Assembly (NCBI GenBank): GCA_035461385.1
Contig: DATHVI010000146.1
Span: 1-14,682, forward strand
Length of the DNA: 14,682 bases
DNA from: DATHVI01 sp035461385
GTDB lineage: Bacteria; Actinomycetota; Thermoleophilia; Solirubrobacterales; 70-9
Direction of reading: 5' to 3'
In this document: positions 7,527-13,789 of the stretch, piece after piece
Position numbering within the stretch: the stretch's first letter is position 1
How the letters are laid out: the number at the start of each line of letters is the position of its first letter
Made by a program: the position numbers and the translations under genes
The notes under the pieces: generated by a model
What the model saw: only the letters and a program-made list of their open reading frames with translations
Databases searched by the model: none
Told to the model about the DNA's origin: nothing

Positions 7527-7532
7527 TAAGCT
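7527..7532 (+). promoter_or_regulatory. -10-like box (TAAGCT) before the qcr/menaquinone operon
   Basis: TAAGCT is followed by 9 bases and then ATG 7542, with no Shine-Dalgarno between. The 57-base gap after hemL contains only this and a weak GC hairpin without a U-run. It suggests a second transcript starting here; read-through from hemL is possible. Confidence 0.4.
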
Positions 7533-7541
7533 CGCCCGGCG

Positions 7542-8135
7542 ATGGAGCACCCCCGGGACGCGCTCAGGGCCCTCGCCGAGCAGCTTCGCGACGAGCGCTC
7601 GGTGATCGCCGAGCACGTCCTCGATCCCGGCGATGCCGCTCCCGCGCTCGGCGTCCTCGCCGCCTCCGGGCCCAGGACCGCGGCGGCCGGAGGCGAGTAC
7701 GCGGTCGTCGTCGAGGCTGTCCGCGAGGGCTACCTGCTCCACCACGCCGAGCCCCGGCTGCTCGCCGCCGCCGATCCGGACCTCGCGCTGCTCGCCGGGG
7801 ACTACCTCTATGCGCTCGGGATCGAGCGACTCGGCCTGCTCGGCGACCTCGACGCCGTCCGCGAGCTCGCCGACCTGATCAGCACCGCGGCCGAGCTCCA
7901 CTCCCAGGGGCGTGGCGACGAGCCGGCGGAGGCACTGTGGCTCGCCTCGTCGGTGGCGATCGCCTGCGGGGTAACGCCGGGTCACGCGGACGGCAAGGCC
8001 GCGCTCCGCGAAGCCCGTTCCGGGGCCGCCGCCGAGCTGATCCGCAACGCTCGCTCGACCGCCGAGCGGGCCGGGATCGGGGAGGCGCTTGACGCCGCTG
8101 CCGAGGCAATAGACTTCGGCGCCCGACGTGGCTGA
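7542..8135 (+). CDS. Prenyl-synthase-fold protein lacking catalytic Asp motifs (possible HepS-like partner)
   Basis: A 197-residue all-helical protein with no membrane segment or signal peptide. Its middle can be laid by eye against the polyprenyl synthase encoded at 11082: AGDYLYALGIERLGLLGD (residues 86-103 here) matches VGDMLFARAFAELAGSG there, followed in both by an ADL/ADA helix. The segment AVVVEAVREGYLLHHAEPR corresponds to AVAIELVHMATLVHDDVLD, so the first DDxxD motif is replaced by HHAEP. The second Asp motif and the Lys/Arg substrate residues are also missing. A catalytic synthase is therefore unlikely. It could be a non-catalytic partner or regulator, comparable in idea to the small HepS subunit of Bacillus, or an unrelated helical protein. 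The ATG is 57 bases after hemL; its end overlaps the Rieske start by 8 bases, indicating coupling to qcr. Confidence 0.6.
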   Translation: MEHPRDALRALAEQLRDERSVIAEHVLDPGDAAPALGVLAASGPRTAAAGGEYAVVVEAVREGYLLHHAEPRLLAAADPDLALLAGDYLYALGIERLGLLGDLDAVRELADLISTAAELHSQGRGDEPAEALWLASSVAIACGVTPGHADGKAALREARSGAAAELIRNARSTAERAGIGEALDAAAEAIDFGARRG

Positions 8136-8793
8136 CGCCGCCGACAAGCACGACCCCGGTACCCCCGGTGAGCCGGTGAAGCCGAACCCGCCCGGGTACT
8201 TCAAGGGCGAGACGATGACCCGCCGGAACGCGTTCATCGCCCTCGGGCAGGCATTCGGCGGCGTCGCCGGAGTCGCTGTCACCCTGCCCGTCGTCGGGTT
8301 CGCGATCGCGCCGATCTTCGAAGGCCCCGACGAGACCTGGCAGGGCGTGGGCTCGACCGACGACTTCGTCCCCGAGACCTACCGCCAGGCCGTGATCACC
8401 GAGGTCGGCGGGATGGGCGAGGCGGGAAAGACGACGGTCTACGTCCGCCGCGGCAGCTCCGAGCTCGACGAGGACCCGGACGAGTTCATCGCGATCTCGA
8501 CCCGCTGCGCGCACCTCGGCTGCCCGGTCCGCTTTTATCCCTCGGCCGGGAGCTTCATCTGCCCCTGCCACGGCGGCGTCTACGACTTCGAGGGCAAGGT
8601 GACGGGAGGCCCGCCGGTCCGCCCGCTCGACCGCTTCCAGACGCGGGTGCGCGCCGGGCAGGTCGAGATCGGGCCGCGGTTCAGCGTCACCTCGCAGCTC
8701 GAGCCGGTTCGGACCCGCGACCCGGCGGCGTTCACCGGCGGCGTCTGGGAGTACCTCTACCCGCCGCGGCCGACGACGCCGCCGGCGCCGTGA
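8128..8793 (+). CDS. qcrA: Rieske iron-sulfur protein of menaquinol:cytochrome c reductase
   Basis: A 221-residue protein carrying the [2Fe-2S] cluster of the bc complex. The cluster boxes are CAHLGC (C127, H129, C132) and CPCHGG (C145, C147, H148); C127/H129/C145/H148 are ligands and C132/C147 the expected disulfide. A cytoplasmic N-terminal tail (1-30) leads to TRRNAFIALG with twin arginines R32-R33, then a hydrophobic anchor (about 36-62), consistent with Tat-dependent folded export and an uncleaved anchor. After the Rieske fold a Pro-rich tail of about 30 residues follows. GTG 8128 overlaps the preceding gene by 8 bases. A TAGACT at 8110-8115 could be an internal promoter but may be chance inside coding sequence. 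Cytochrome b follows at once. Confidence 0.95.
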   Translation: MADAADKHDPGTPGEPVKPNPPGYFKGETMTRRNAFIALGQAFGGVAGVAVTLPVVGFAIAPIFEGPDETWQGVGSTDDFVPETYRQAVITEVGGMGEAGKTTVYVRRGSSELDEDPDEFIAISTRCAHLGCPVRFYPSAGSFICPCHGGVYDFEGKVTGGPPVRPLDRFQTRVRAGQVEIGPRFSVTSQLEPVRTRDPAAFTGGVWEYLYPPRPTTPPAP

Positions 8794-8796
8794 GGT
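8792..8796 (+). promoter_or_regulatory. Shine-Dalgarno for cytochrome b
   Basis: GAGGT overlaps the qcrA stop and lies 6 bases before GTG 8803, fixing that start. Typical of internal operon genes here. Confidence 0.65.
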
Positions 8797-8802
8797 AGCC
8801 GC

Positions 8803-9612
8803 GTGGGCCTCCGCGACGCACTCACCCCCGCCGCCCTTCGCAAGCCGGCCAAGCCGGGCCAGGGCACCGGCAACGCCAACGGGGCCTCGCCGCTCGTCGA
8901 GCAGGCGAAGGAGGCCCCGGTCGACCTCGTCGGCTGGGTCGACGAGCGCACGGGCGCGACCCCGTTCCTCACCGGGCTCCTGTTCCGCAAGGTCCCGAAG
9001 GGGACGAACTGGTTCTACACCCTCGGCTCCGCGACCCTGTTCGCGTTCGTCGTCCAGGCGATCACCGGGGTGTTCCTGGCGATGTTCTACGTCCCGTCGC
9101 CGACCGAGGCCTACGACTCGATCACCTACATCAGCGAGGAGGTATTCCTCGGCGCCTTCGTCCGCGGCCTCCACATCTGGGGGGCGACGCTGATGGTGAT
9201 CGTGATCTTCCTCCACATGGGCCGAGTGTTCTTCTTCGGCGCCTACAAGTACCCGCGCGAGCTGACCTGGGTGATCGGCGTCGTGCTCATGATCCTGACC
9301 ATGGTCATGGGCCTGACCGGGTACCTGCTGCCGTTCGACCAGCGCTCCTACTGGGCGACCGTCGTCGCGATGAACATCACCGCGAGCGGCCCGGTGCTCG
9401 GCCCCTACCTCGCCGACTTCCTGCGCGCCGGCGCCGACGTCGGGCCGACGACGCTGCCGCGCTTCTACGCGATCCACATGCTGCTCGTCCCCGGGCTGAT
9501 GATCGCCCTGATCGGCGCCCACCTCTACCTGGTGGTGAAGCTCGGCACCACCGCCCCGCCGTGGCTGCGGGCGGAGACGAAGCCGAAGTCGCTGCGCGAG
9601 GAGCAGGTCTGA
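8803..9612 (+). CDS. qcrB: Cytochrome b (b6-type N-terminal subunit) of the Qcr complex
   Basis: A 269-residue membrane protein with four transmembrane helices (about 72-98, 118-147, 155-177 and 222-247) binding two b hemes. The heme ligands are H124 and H138 on helix B and H225 and H240 on helix D, with 13 and 14 residues between them; the 14-residue spacing on helix D is the b6/QcrB (Bacillus-like) form. GWVDERTG near residue 44, VRGLHIWGA, GAYKYPREL and GYLLPFDQ are family signatures. The protein contains no cysteine at all, so the N-terminal Cys that attaches heme ci/cn in cytochrome b6 and Bacillus QcrB is absent (Thr73 is at about that position). The 40-residue N-terminal extension is hydrophilic. 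It receives electrons from menaquinol and works with the adjacent Rieske and subunit-IV/cytochrome c proteins. Confidence 0.95.
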   Translation: MGLRDALTPAALRKPAKPGQGTGNANGASPLVEQAKEAPVDLVGWVDERTGATPFLTGLLFRKVPKGTNWFYTLGSATLFAFVVQAITGVFLAMFYVPSPTEAYDSITYISEEVFLGAFVRGLHIWGATLMVIVIFLHMGRVFFFGAYKYPRELTWVIGVVLMILTMVMGLTGYLLPFDQRSYWATVVAMNITASGPVLGPYLADFLRAGADVGPTTLPRFYAIHMLLVPGLMIALIGAHLYLVVKLGTTAPPWLRAETKPKSLREEQV

Positions 9613-9624
9613 TGTCGCGACGCC

Positions 9625-9632
9625 GAAGGGGG
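9625..9632 (+). promoter_or_regulatory. Shine-Dalgarno for qcrC
   Basis: GAAGGGGG lies 5 bases before GTG 9638, supporting that start in the 25-base gap after qcrB. Confidence 0.6.
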
Positions 9633-9637
9633 CGCCG

Positions 9638-10345
9638 GTGAACCGCGCCGAGAAGGAGCAGTACCTCCGCGAGTACGAGGTTCTGAAGAAGCAGGGCAAG
9701 CCGTTCTTCCCCTACGCGGTGCTGAAGGACTCGGTGATGTTCTTCGTCGTCGTCGCGGTCGTGATCGTCCTGTCGCTCGTGCTCGGCGCCCACCAGGGCC
9801 CGCGCGCCGATCCGACGACGACTAGCTACGTGCCGCGGCCGGAGTGGTACTTCTTTTTCCTCTTCGAGCTCCTGCGGGTGATCAAGCCGCCCGCCCTCGT
9901 GCCGCTGGCGACCGTCGGCATCCCGACGATCGCGATGGTGCTGCTGCTGCTGCTGCCGTTCTACGACCGCAACCCCGAGCGCCGGCCCGAGCGCCGCCCG
10001 GTCGCGGTGACGGCGGCGATCCTGACGATCATCGCGATGGCGTACCTGACCTATCTCGGCGCCGTCGCCGGCTCGCCGACCGAGATCGACCTCGAGGCGA
10101 TCAACGTCCAGCCGCAGTACGAGGCGGGCGCCCAGCTCGTCGCCGAGAACGGCTGCCTCGGCTGCCACAAGATCGGGGAGAACGGAAACGAGATCGCGCC
10201 CGAGCTGACCGACATCGGCGCGAAGCTGCCGGCCGACGGGATCGAGCGGACGCTACTCAACCCGGCCGGGATCATGCCCCAATACGGCGAGCTTCCGCAG
10301 GAGGACCTCGACGCGATGGTGGAGTTCCTCGCCTCGCTCCAGTGA
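9638..10345 (+). CDS. qcrC: Fused cytochrome b subunit IV and monoheme cytochrome c of the Qcr complex
   Basis: A 235-residue two-part protein. The N-terminal part is subunit-IV-like, with hydrophobic helices at about 32-51, 84-108 and 122-142 and the Qo-site motif PEWY at 68-71 (RPEWYFFFLFELLR). The C-terminal part (about 158-235) is a small monoheme cytochrome c with CLGCH at 173-177 and a likely axial Met213 (GIMPQYGEL). This matches QcrC of Bacillus and differs from the diheme QcrC of mycobacteria and corynebacteria. The cytochrome domain would face outside and pass electrons to a terminal oxidase not seen here. GTG 9638 has a clear Shine-Dalgarno; its stop overlaps the GTG of the methyltransferase by 4 bases. 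Confidence 0.95.
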   Translation: MNRAEKEQYLREYEVLKKQGKPFFPYAVLKDSVMFFVVVAVVIVLSLVLGAHQGPRADPTTTSYVPRPEWYFFFLFELLRVIKPPALVPLATVGIPTIAMVLLLLLPFYDRNPERRPERRPVAVTAAILTIIAMAYLTYLGAVAGSPTEIDLEAINVQPQYEAGAQLVAENGCLGCHKIGENGNEIAPELTDIGAKLPADGIERTLLNPAGIMPQYGELPQEDLDAMVEFLASLQ

Positions 10346-11085
10346 GCGCCGCGCAGCCGGCGCCTCGAGCCGAACCCGCGGGCGAGGAGTTCGCGACCCA
10401 GGTGCGGTCGATGTTCGACCGGATCGCGGGCGTCTACGACCTAATGAACACCGCGATGACCGCGGGCCTTCATCACCGCTGGCGCGAGCGCGCGGCCGAC
10501 CGGGCCGAGCTCGCCCCTGGGGAGGCGGCGCTCGACGTCTGCTGCGGCACCGGCGACCTGGCGATCGAGCTCGCGCGGCGCGTCGGACCGGACGGCCGGG
10601 TGGTCGGCTGCGACTTCTCCGAGCCGATGCTCGAGGCGGCGAGGAGGAAGGGCGACGGGATCGAGGGGCTGCGCTTCGAGTGGGCCGACGCGCTCGACCT
10701 TCCCCACGCCGACGGGAGCTTCGACGCGGTCACCGTCGGCTTCGGCGTCCGCAACCTCGCCGACCTCGAGCGTGGGCTCGCGGAGATGACCAGGGTGCTC
10801 AGGCCCGGGGGCCGGCTGGTGATCCTCGAGATCACCCAGCCGCGCAGGCCGCCGCTTGAGACCTTCTTCTCGCTCTGGTTCGACCGCATCGTCCCTTTGC
10901 TCGGGGCGGTTGCGGGCGATCGCGACGCCTACTCTTACCTGCCGGCGTCGGTGAAGCGGTTCCCGGACCCGCACCGCCTCGCCGCGCTGATGGCCGCCGC
11001 GGGCCTCGAGCGGATCCGCTACACGATTCTCGCCGGCGGGATCATCGCGATCCACTCCGGCACCCGTCGTGAGGTGCTCCCGTGA
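10342..11085 (+). CDS. menG: Demethylmenaquinone methyltransferase (UbiE/MenG family)
   Basis: A 247-residue SAM-dependent C-methyltransferase. Visible family marks are MFDRIAGVYDLMN (24-36), SAM motif I LDVCCGTGDLA (64-74), VTVGFGVRNLAD (130-141), LRPGGRLVILE (153-163) and the UbiE/COQ5 signature YSYLPASVKRFPDP (197-210). It performs the last menaquinone step in actinomycetes; the ubiquinone role of UbiE is unlikely given the Qcr type. The GTG start overlaps the qcrC stop in a GTGA tetramer, and its own stop overlaps the next GTG the same way, so translation is probably coupled along qcrC-menG-polyprenyl synthase. Confidence 0.94.
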   Translation: MSAAQPAPRAEPAGEEFATQVRSMFDRIAGVYDLMNTAMTAGLHHRWRERAADRAELAPGEAALDVCCGTGDLAIELARRVGPDGRVVGCDFSEPMLEAARRKGDGIEGLRFEWADALDLPHADGSFDAVTVGFGVRNLADLERGLAEMTRVLRPGGRLVILEITQPRRPPLETFFSLWFDRIVPLLGAVAGDRDAYSYLPASVKRFPDPHRLAALMAAAGLERIRYTILAGGIIAIHSGTRREVLP

Positions 11086-12056
11086 GCCGCACGAACGTCC
11101 CGCCGCCCGTGACCCGGGTCTTGGACGTCGCCCAGACGTGGCTCCCGCGCCGGATGGCGTCGGTCGAGGAGCGGCTTCGCGACCTCGCGGCCGGGCACGG
11201 CGAGCCGCTGCGGGGCGAGGCAGCCGCGACCCTCGCCGCCGGCGGCAAGCGCCTGCGGCCGCTGCTCGTGCTGCTGTGCGCGGGCAGTGACGCCGGTCAT
11301 GAGGCCGAGCGGGCCGCGGTCGCGATCGAGCTCGTCCACATGGCGACGCTAGTTCACGACGACGTCCTCGACCAGGCGCCGCTCCGCCGCGGCCGCCCGA
11401 CCGTGGTCGCGAGGTCGGGTCGGTCGATCGCGACGGCGGTCGGCGACATGTTGTTCGCGCGCGCGTTCGCCGAGCTCGCCGGCAGCGGCGCCGGGGCCGA
11501 GCGCAGGGTGGCGCTCCTCGCCGACGCTGCGACGGCCCTCGCCCGCGGCGAGCTCGCCCAGCGCCGCGACGCGTTCGATGTCTCGATCAGCGCCGAGCGC
11601 TACCTCGAGCGCTGCACGCTGAAGACGGCGCGCCTGTTCGAGTGCGCGTGCCGGATCGGCACCGGCGACGACGACCGCGAGCTCGCCTCGTTCGGCGATC
11701 AGGTCGGGCTCGCCTTTCAGCTCCTCGACGACGTCCTCGACGTCAGCGGGCCGCCGGAGCGAACCGGGAAGGCGCGCGGGACAGATCTTCTCGACGGGAC
11801 GGTGACGCTTCCGTTCATCGTCGCCCGCGAGCGCGACCCGGCGCTCGCCGAGGTCGACCTGCGCGGGCTCGACGAGCGCGGCGCGGAGCAGCTCTGCGAG
11901 CGGATCGCCGCCAGCGGGGCGCTCGAGGAGGTGAGGGCCGACGCCACCGACCGGGTCGAGCGAGCGAAGGTCGCGCTCTCGGCCTCGAGCCTCGATCCCG
12001 AGCGACGCGAGCTGCTCGCCCTCGTCGCCGACGGCGTCGTCGAGCGGTACGCCTGA
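11082..12056 (+). CDS. Polyprenyl (long-chain trans-isoprenyl) diphosphate synthase
   Basis: A 324-residue trans-prenyltransferase making the isoprenoid tail, most likely of menaquinone given the adjacent menG and Qcr genes. GGKRLRP (54-60), the first Asp-rich motif DDVLD (93-97), RRGRPT (102-107), GD at 121-122, K181-T182, Q213 and the second Asp-rich motif DDVLD (216-220) are all present, so it should be catalytic. The residue five positions before the first motif is Ala88, small, consistent with a long-chain product; exact chain length cannot be read. Near the C-terminus the usual EGKxTLP reads DGTVTLP (238-244). GTG 11082 overlaps menG by 4 bases. It is analogous to HepT; a possible non-catalytic partner is encoded at 7542. 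Confidence 0.94.
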   Translation: MSRTNVPPPVTRVLDVAQTWLPRRMASVEERLRDLAAGHGEPLRGEAAATLAAGGKRLRPLLVLLCAGSDAGHEAERAAVAIELVHMATLVHDDVLDQAPLRRGRPTVVARSGRSIATAVGDMLFARAFAELAGSGAGAERRVALLADAATALARGELAQRRDAFDVSISAERYLERCTLKTARLFECACRIGTGDDDRELASFGDQVGLAFQLLDDVLDVSGPPERTGKARGTDLLDGTVTLPFIVARERDPALAEVDLRGLDERGAEQLCERIAASGALEEVRADATDRVERAKVALSASSLDPERRELLALVADGVVERYA

Positions 12057-12129
12057 ACGGCTCCGCCTCCTGCTCCGCTCCGGGGCGGCGGGTCGTCGAA
12101 GCCCTGCCTCGGCGTCACCGGGCGCGCCG

Positions 12130-12534
12130 CTAGAAGTCCTCTGGCAGGATCTGGTCTGCTTCGAGGGCGGCGACGAAGCGGTTGACCTCGTCCTCCATGT
12201 TCGCCCACCAGAGCGCCTTCAGGTCCTCGAGCATCTCCTCGGTACCGCGGTCGAGCAGGTCGTCGAGGCGGTCGACGGCCCCCTGCCCGTAGATCCCGCC
12301 GCCGATCCAGGCGCACTCGGGACAGCGGAGCGTGACGCTCCACTGCCTGCCGGTGACGGGCTCCCAGGTGAGCGGGTAGACGAGCTCGGAGCGACAGGCC
12401 GGGCAGACGTGGAGACCCTCCGTGCGAGCCTTGCCGGACACCGGCCGCGGCTGCTCGAACGAACTCGGCTCGATCCCGCTGTCGGAGCCGCGGACGCTGT
12501 CGGGCCGCGCCGATGTGCTCTGCCTTTCGTCCAT
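12130..12534 (-). CDS. Hypothetical zinc-ribbon protein
   Basis: A 134-residue soluble protein of unknown function. A disordered Ser/Pro/Arg-rich N-terminus (1-40) is followed by a four-cysteine zinc ribbon, CPAC (C44, C47) and CPEC (C71, C74), separated by a 23-residue hairpin, then an acidic helical tail with LDDLLDRGTEEMLEDLKALWW and ALEADQILPEDF. No catalytic motif is seen. It is a single-gene unit, convergent with the prenyl synthase (73-base gap without a recognisable U-run terminator) and divergent from tatA. The ATG at 12534 has no good Shine-Dalgarno; a weak GATAGG lies 11 bases upstream (12551-12546). A metal-binding or nucleic-acid-binding adaptor is possible but unsupported. Confidence 0.7.
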   Translation of the reverse strand: MDERQSTSARPDSVRGSDSGIEPSSFEQPRPVSGKARTEGLHVCPACRSELVYPLTWEPVTGRQWSVTLRCPECAWIGGGIYGQGAVDRLDDLLDRGTEEMLEDLKALWWANMEDEVNRFVAALEADQILPEDF

Positions 12535-12581
12535 CTCTGCCCGCCCTATCGGCGGCAGGGGACTGACCCTTTAGCAGCCTC

Positions 12582-12668
12582 GGGGACAGCCCCTGCATCG
12601 GTCTGTTCCGGGGCTCTCGAGGCCCCCTTACCGGGGGCGCGGCGCCCGGCCTCGGGGCCGACGGCCCC
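12582..12668. repeat. Cluster of GC-rich inverted repeats in the zinc-ribbon/tatA intergenic region
   Basis: The 145-base divergent gap holds several inverted repeats in a row. GGGG/CCCC lies at 12582-12593. GGGGC/GCCCC at 12610-12626 overlaps and competes with GCCCCC/GGGGGC at 12622-12638 (perfect 6-bp stem, loop TTACC). GGGGCC/GGCCCC at 12654-12668 has loop GAC. None is followed by a T-run. If both flanking genes have the near-leaderless starts suggested, these repeats lie outside both mRNAs and would act as DNA or in another transcript; this is inference. Confidence 0.45.
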
Positions 12669-12675
12669 GCAGCGC

Positions 12676-12681
12676 TACCAT
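12676..12681 (+). promoter_or_regulatory. -10-like box (TACCAT) for tatA, predicted leaderless
   Basis: TACCAT is followed by 7 bases and then ATG 12689. It overlaps the alternative ATG at 12680, which therefore is unlikely to be transcribed. The same CGCTACCAT nonamer precedes the tRNA-Lys gene. Confidence 0.5.
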
Positions 12682-12688
12682 GTCGGCG

Positions 12689-12922
12689 ATGCCCAACGTT
12701 GGACCACTCGAGCTGGCGATCATCCTGATCATCGCCCTCGTCATCTTCGGGCCGAAGAAGCTTCCCGAGCTCGGCCGCTCGCTGGGCCGCGGGATTCGCG
12801 AGTTCCGCAGCTCGGTCTCGGGCAAGGACGACGACGACGACGAGAAGGCCGAGCTTCGCCCGCCCGCCCAGGACGACTCCGAGCCCGTCGAGGCCGAGGT
12901 CGTAGCCGATAACCGCTCCTGA
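12689..12922 (+). CDS. tatA: Sec-independent protein translocase TatA
   Basis: A 77-residue TatA: short N-terminal membrane helix (about 7-20, ELAIILIIALVIF), the FG hinge and KKLPELGRSLGRGIREF amphipathic helix (21-40), then an acidic tail with a DDDDDE run. TatA oligomers form the passage for folded twin-arginine proteins. ATG 12689 is chosen over the upstream ATG 12680 because a -10-like box covers the latter and lies 7 bases before the former, and TatA N-termini are normally this short. tatC follows after 19 bases. No tatB is seen, as in minimal TatA-TatC systems. The Rieske protein in this window is a likely client. Confidence 0.93.
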   Translation: MPNVGPLELAIILIIALVIFGPKKLPELGRSLGRGIREFRSSVSGKDDDDDEKAELRPPAQDDSEPVEAEVVADNRS

Positions 12923-12941
12923 CTAGGGGCCACCCCGTACC

Positions 12942-13742
12942 GTGGCCCGTCTGAAGCCGGCGCAGTTCGACGAGCGCCTCACCCTCGTCGAGCATCTCGA
13001 CGAGCTGCGGACACGGATCATCATCTGCGTCGCCGCGCTCGTCGTCGCGACCGCGGTCTGCTTCTGGCAGAACAACTTCCTGCTCGAGCTCGCCAACCGG
13101 CCGCTCCCGGACGATCGGATCCCGATCACCCTGTCGCCGACCGAGCCGCTGATGACGACGCTGATCGTCTCGGCGACCGCCGGCCTGCTGATCGCGCTCC
13201 CGGTGATCCTCTACCAAGCTTTCGCGTTCATCCTCCCCGCCCTCTCGCCGCTCGAGCGCAGGACGGTGATGCCGTTCGTGATCGCGATCCCGGTCCTGTT
13301 CATCGGCGGAGTCGTGTTCGCCTACATCGTCCTGATGCCGGTGGCCGTCAACTTCCTGCTCTCGTTCAACGAGTCCCAGTTCGGGATCGAGGTCCGCGCG
13401 CGTGACTACTACAGCTTCCTCACCCTGTCGCTGTTGGCGATCGGGCTCCTGTTCCAGATCCCGGTCGTGATGCTGGCGCTGACCAGGCTCGGGATTGTCA
13501 CCCCCGACCAGCTCGCCGCCAACCGCCGCTACGCGGTGCTTGCGATCGCGATCATCTCCGCCGTCGTCACCAGCCCCGACCCGATGACGATGCTGCTGAC
13601 GATGCTGCCGGTCTACCTCCTGTACGAGGGCTCGATCCAGCTCGCGCGCTGGTTCGGGCGCCCTCGTGAGGCGTTCGACGACGAGGCCGAGATGCTCCCC
13701 GCGGAGCGACCGGCGCCGGGGGGCGGCGGCGCCGAGGCCTGA
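12942..13742 (+). CDS. tatC: Sec-independent protein translocase TatC
   Basis: A 266-residue TatC, the receptor for twin-arginine signal peptides. The cytoplasmic N-terminus has the signature LVEHLDELRTRI (16-27), used for signal-peptide binding. Six hydrophobic segments follow, with FILPALSPLERR in the first cytoplasmic loop carrying the family's conserved Glu. The C-terminal tail (about 240-266) is acidic then Gly/Pro-rich. GTG 12942 sits 19 bases after the tatA stop with only a weak AGGGG site upstream. Together with tatA it forms a two-gene unit. Confidence 0.95.
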   Translation: MARLKPAQFDERLTLVEHLDELRTRIIICVAALVVATAVCFWQNNFLLELANRPLPDDRIPITLSPTEPLMTTLIVSATAGLLIALPVILYQAFAFILPALSPLERRTVMPFVIAIPVLFIGGVVFAYIVLMPVAVNFLLSFNESQFGIEVRARDYYSFLTLSLLAIGLLFQIPVVMLALTRLGIVTPDQLAANRRYAVLAIAIISAVVTSPDPMTMLLTMLPVYLLYEGSIQLARWFGRPREAFDDEAEMLPAERPAPGGGGAEA

Positions 13743-13777
13743 CCCTGCGAGACCGCCGCCACGCGATGGCGAGCAGC

Positions 13778-13783
13778 TAGGCT
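13778..13783 (+). promoter_or_regulatory. -10-like box (TAGGCT) for the membrane-anchored repeat protein, predicted leaderless
   Basis: TAGGCT is followed by exactly six bases (GAGCGC) and then ATG 13790. No Shine-Dalgarno is present in the 47-base gap after tatC. Confidence 0.5.
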
Positions 13784-13789
13784 GAGCGC

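Noticed and set aside
8110..8115. TAGACT as a promoter for qcrA
   Set aside because: It is inside the preceding coding sequence, 12 bases from the GTG, and the genes overlap by 8 bases; chance cannot be excluded, so it was not listed as a feature.
6165..8282. A 705-codon open frame on the minus strand opposite hemL, the 7542 protein and the start of qcrA
   Set aside because: It is antisense to genes with full catalytic motifs, is rich in Arg/Gly/Asp, shows no domain, and arises because stop codons are rare in GC-rich DNA.
7879..9699. A 606-codon minus-strand open frame opposite qcrA and qcrB
   Set aside because: Low-complexity Arg/His/Asp-rich translation with no family motif; a shadow of the Rieske and cytochrome b genes.
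12057..12129. Possible bidirectional terminator between the prenyl synthase and zinc-ribbon genes
   Set aside because: GC-rich partial repeats (CCGCC/GGCGG) are present but no strong stem or T-run could be supported.
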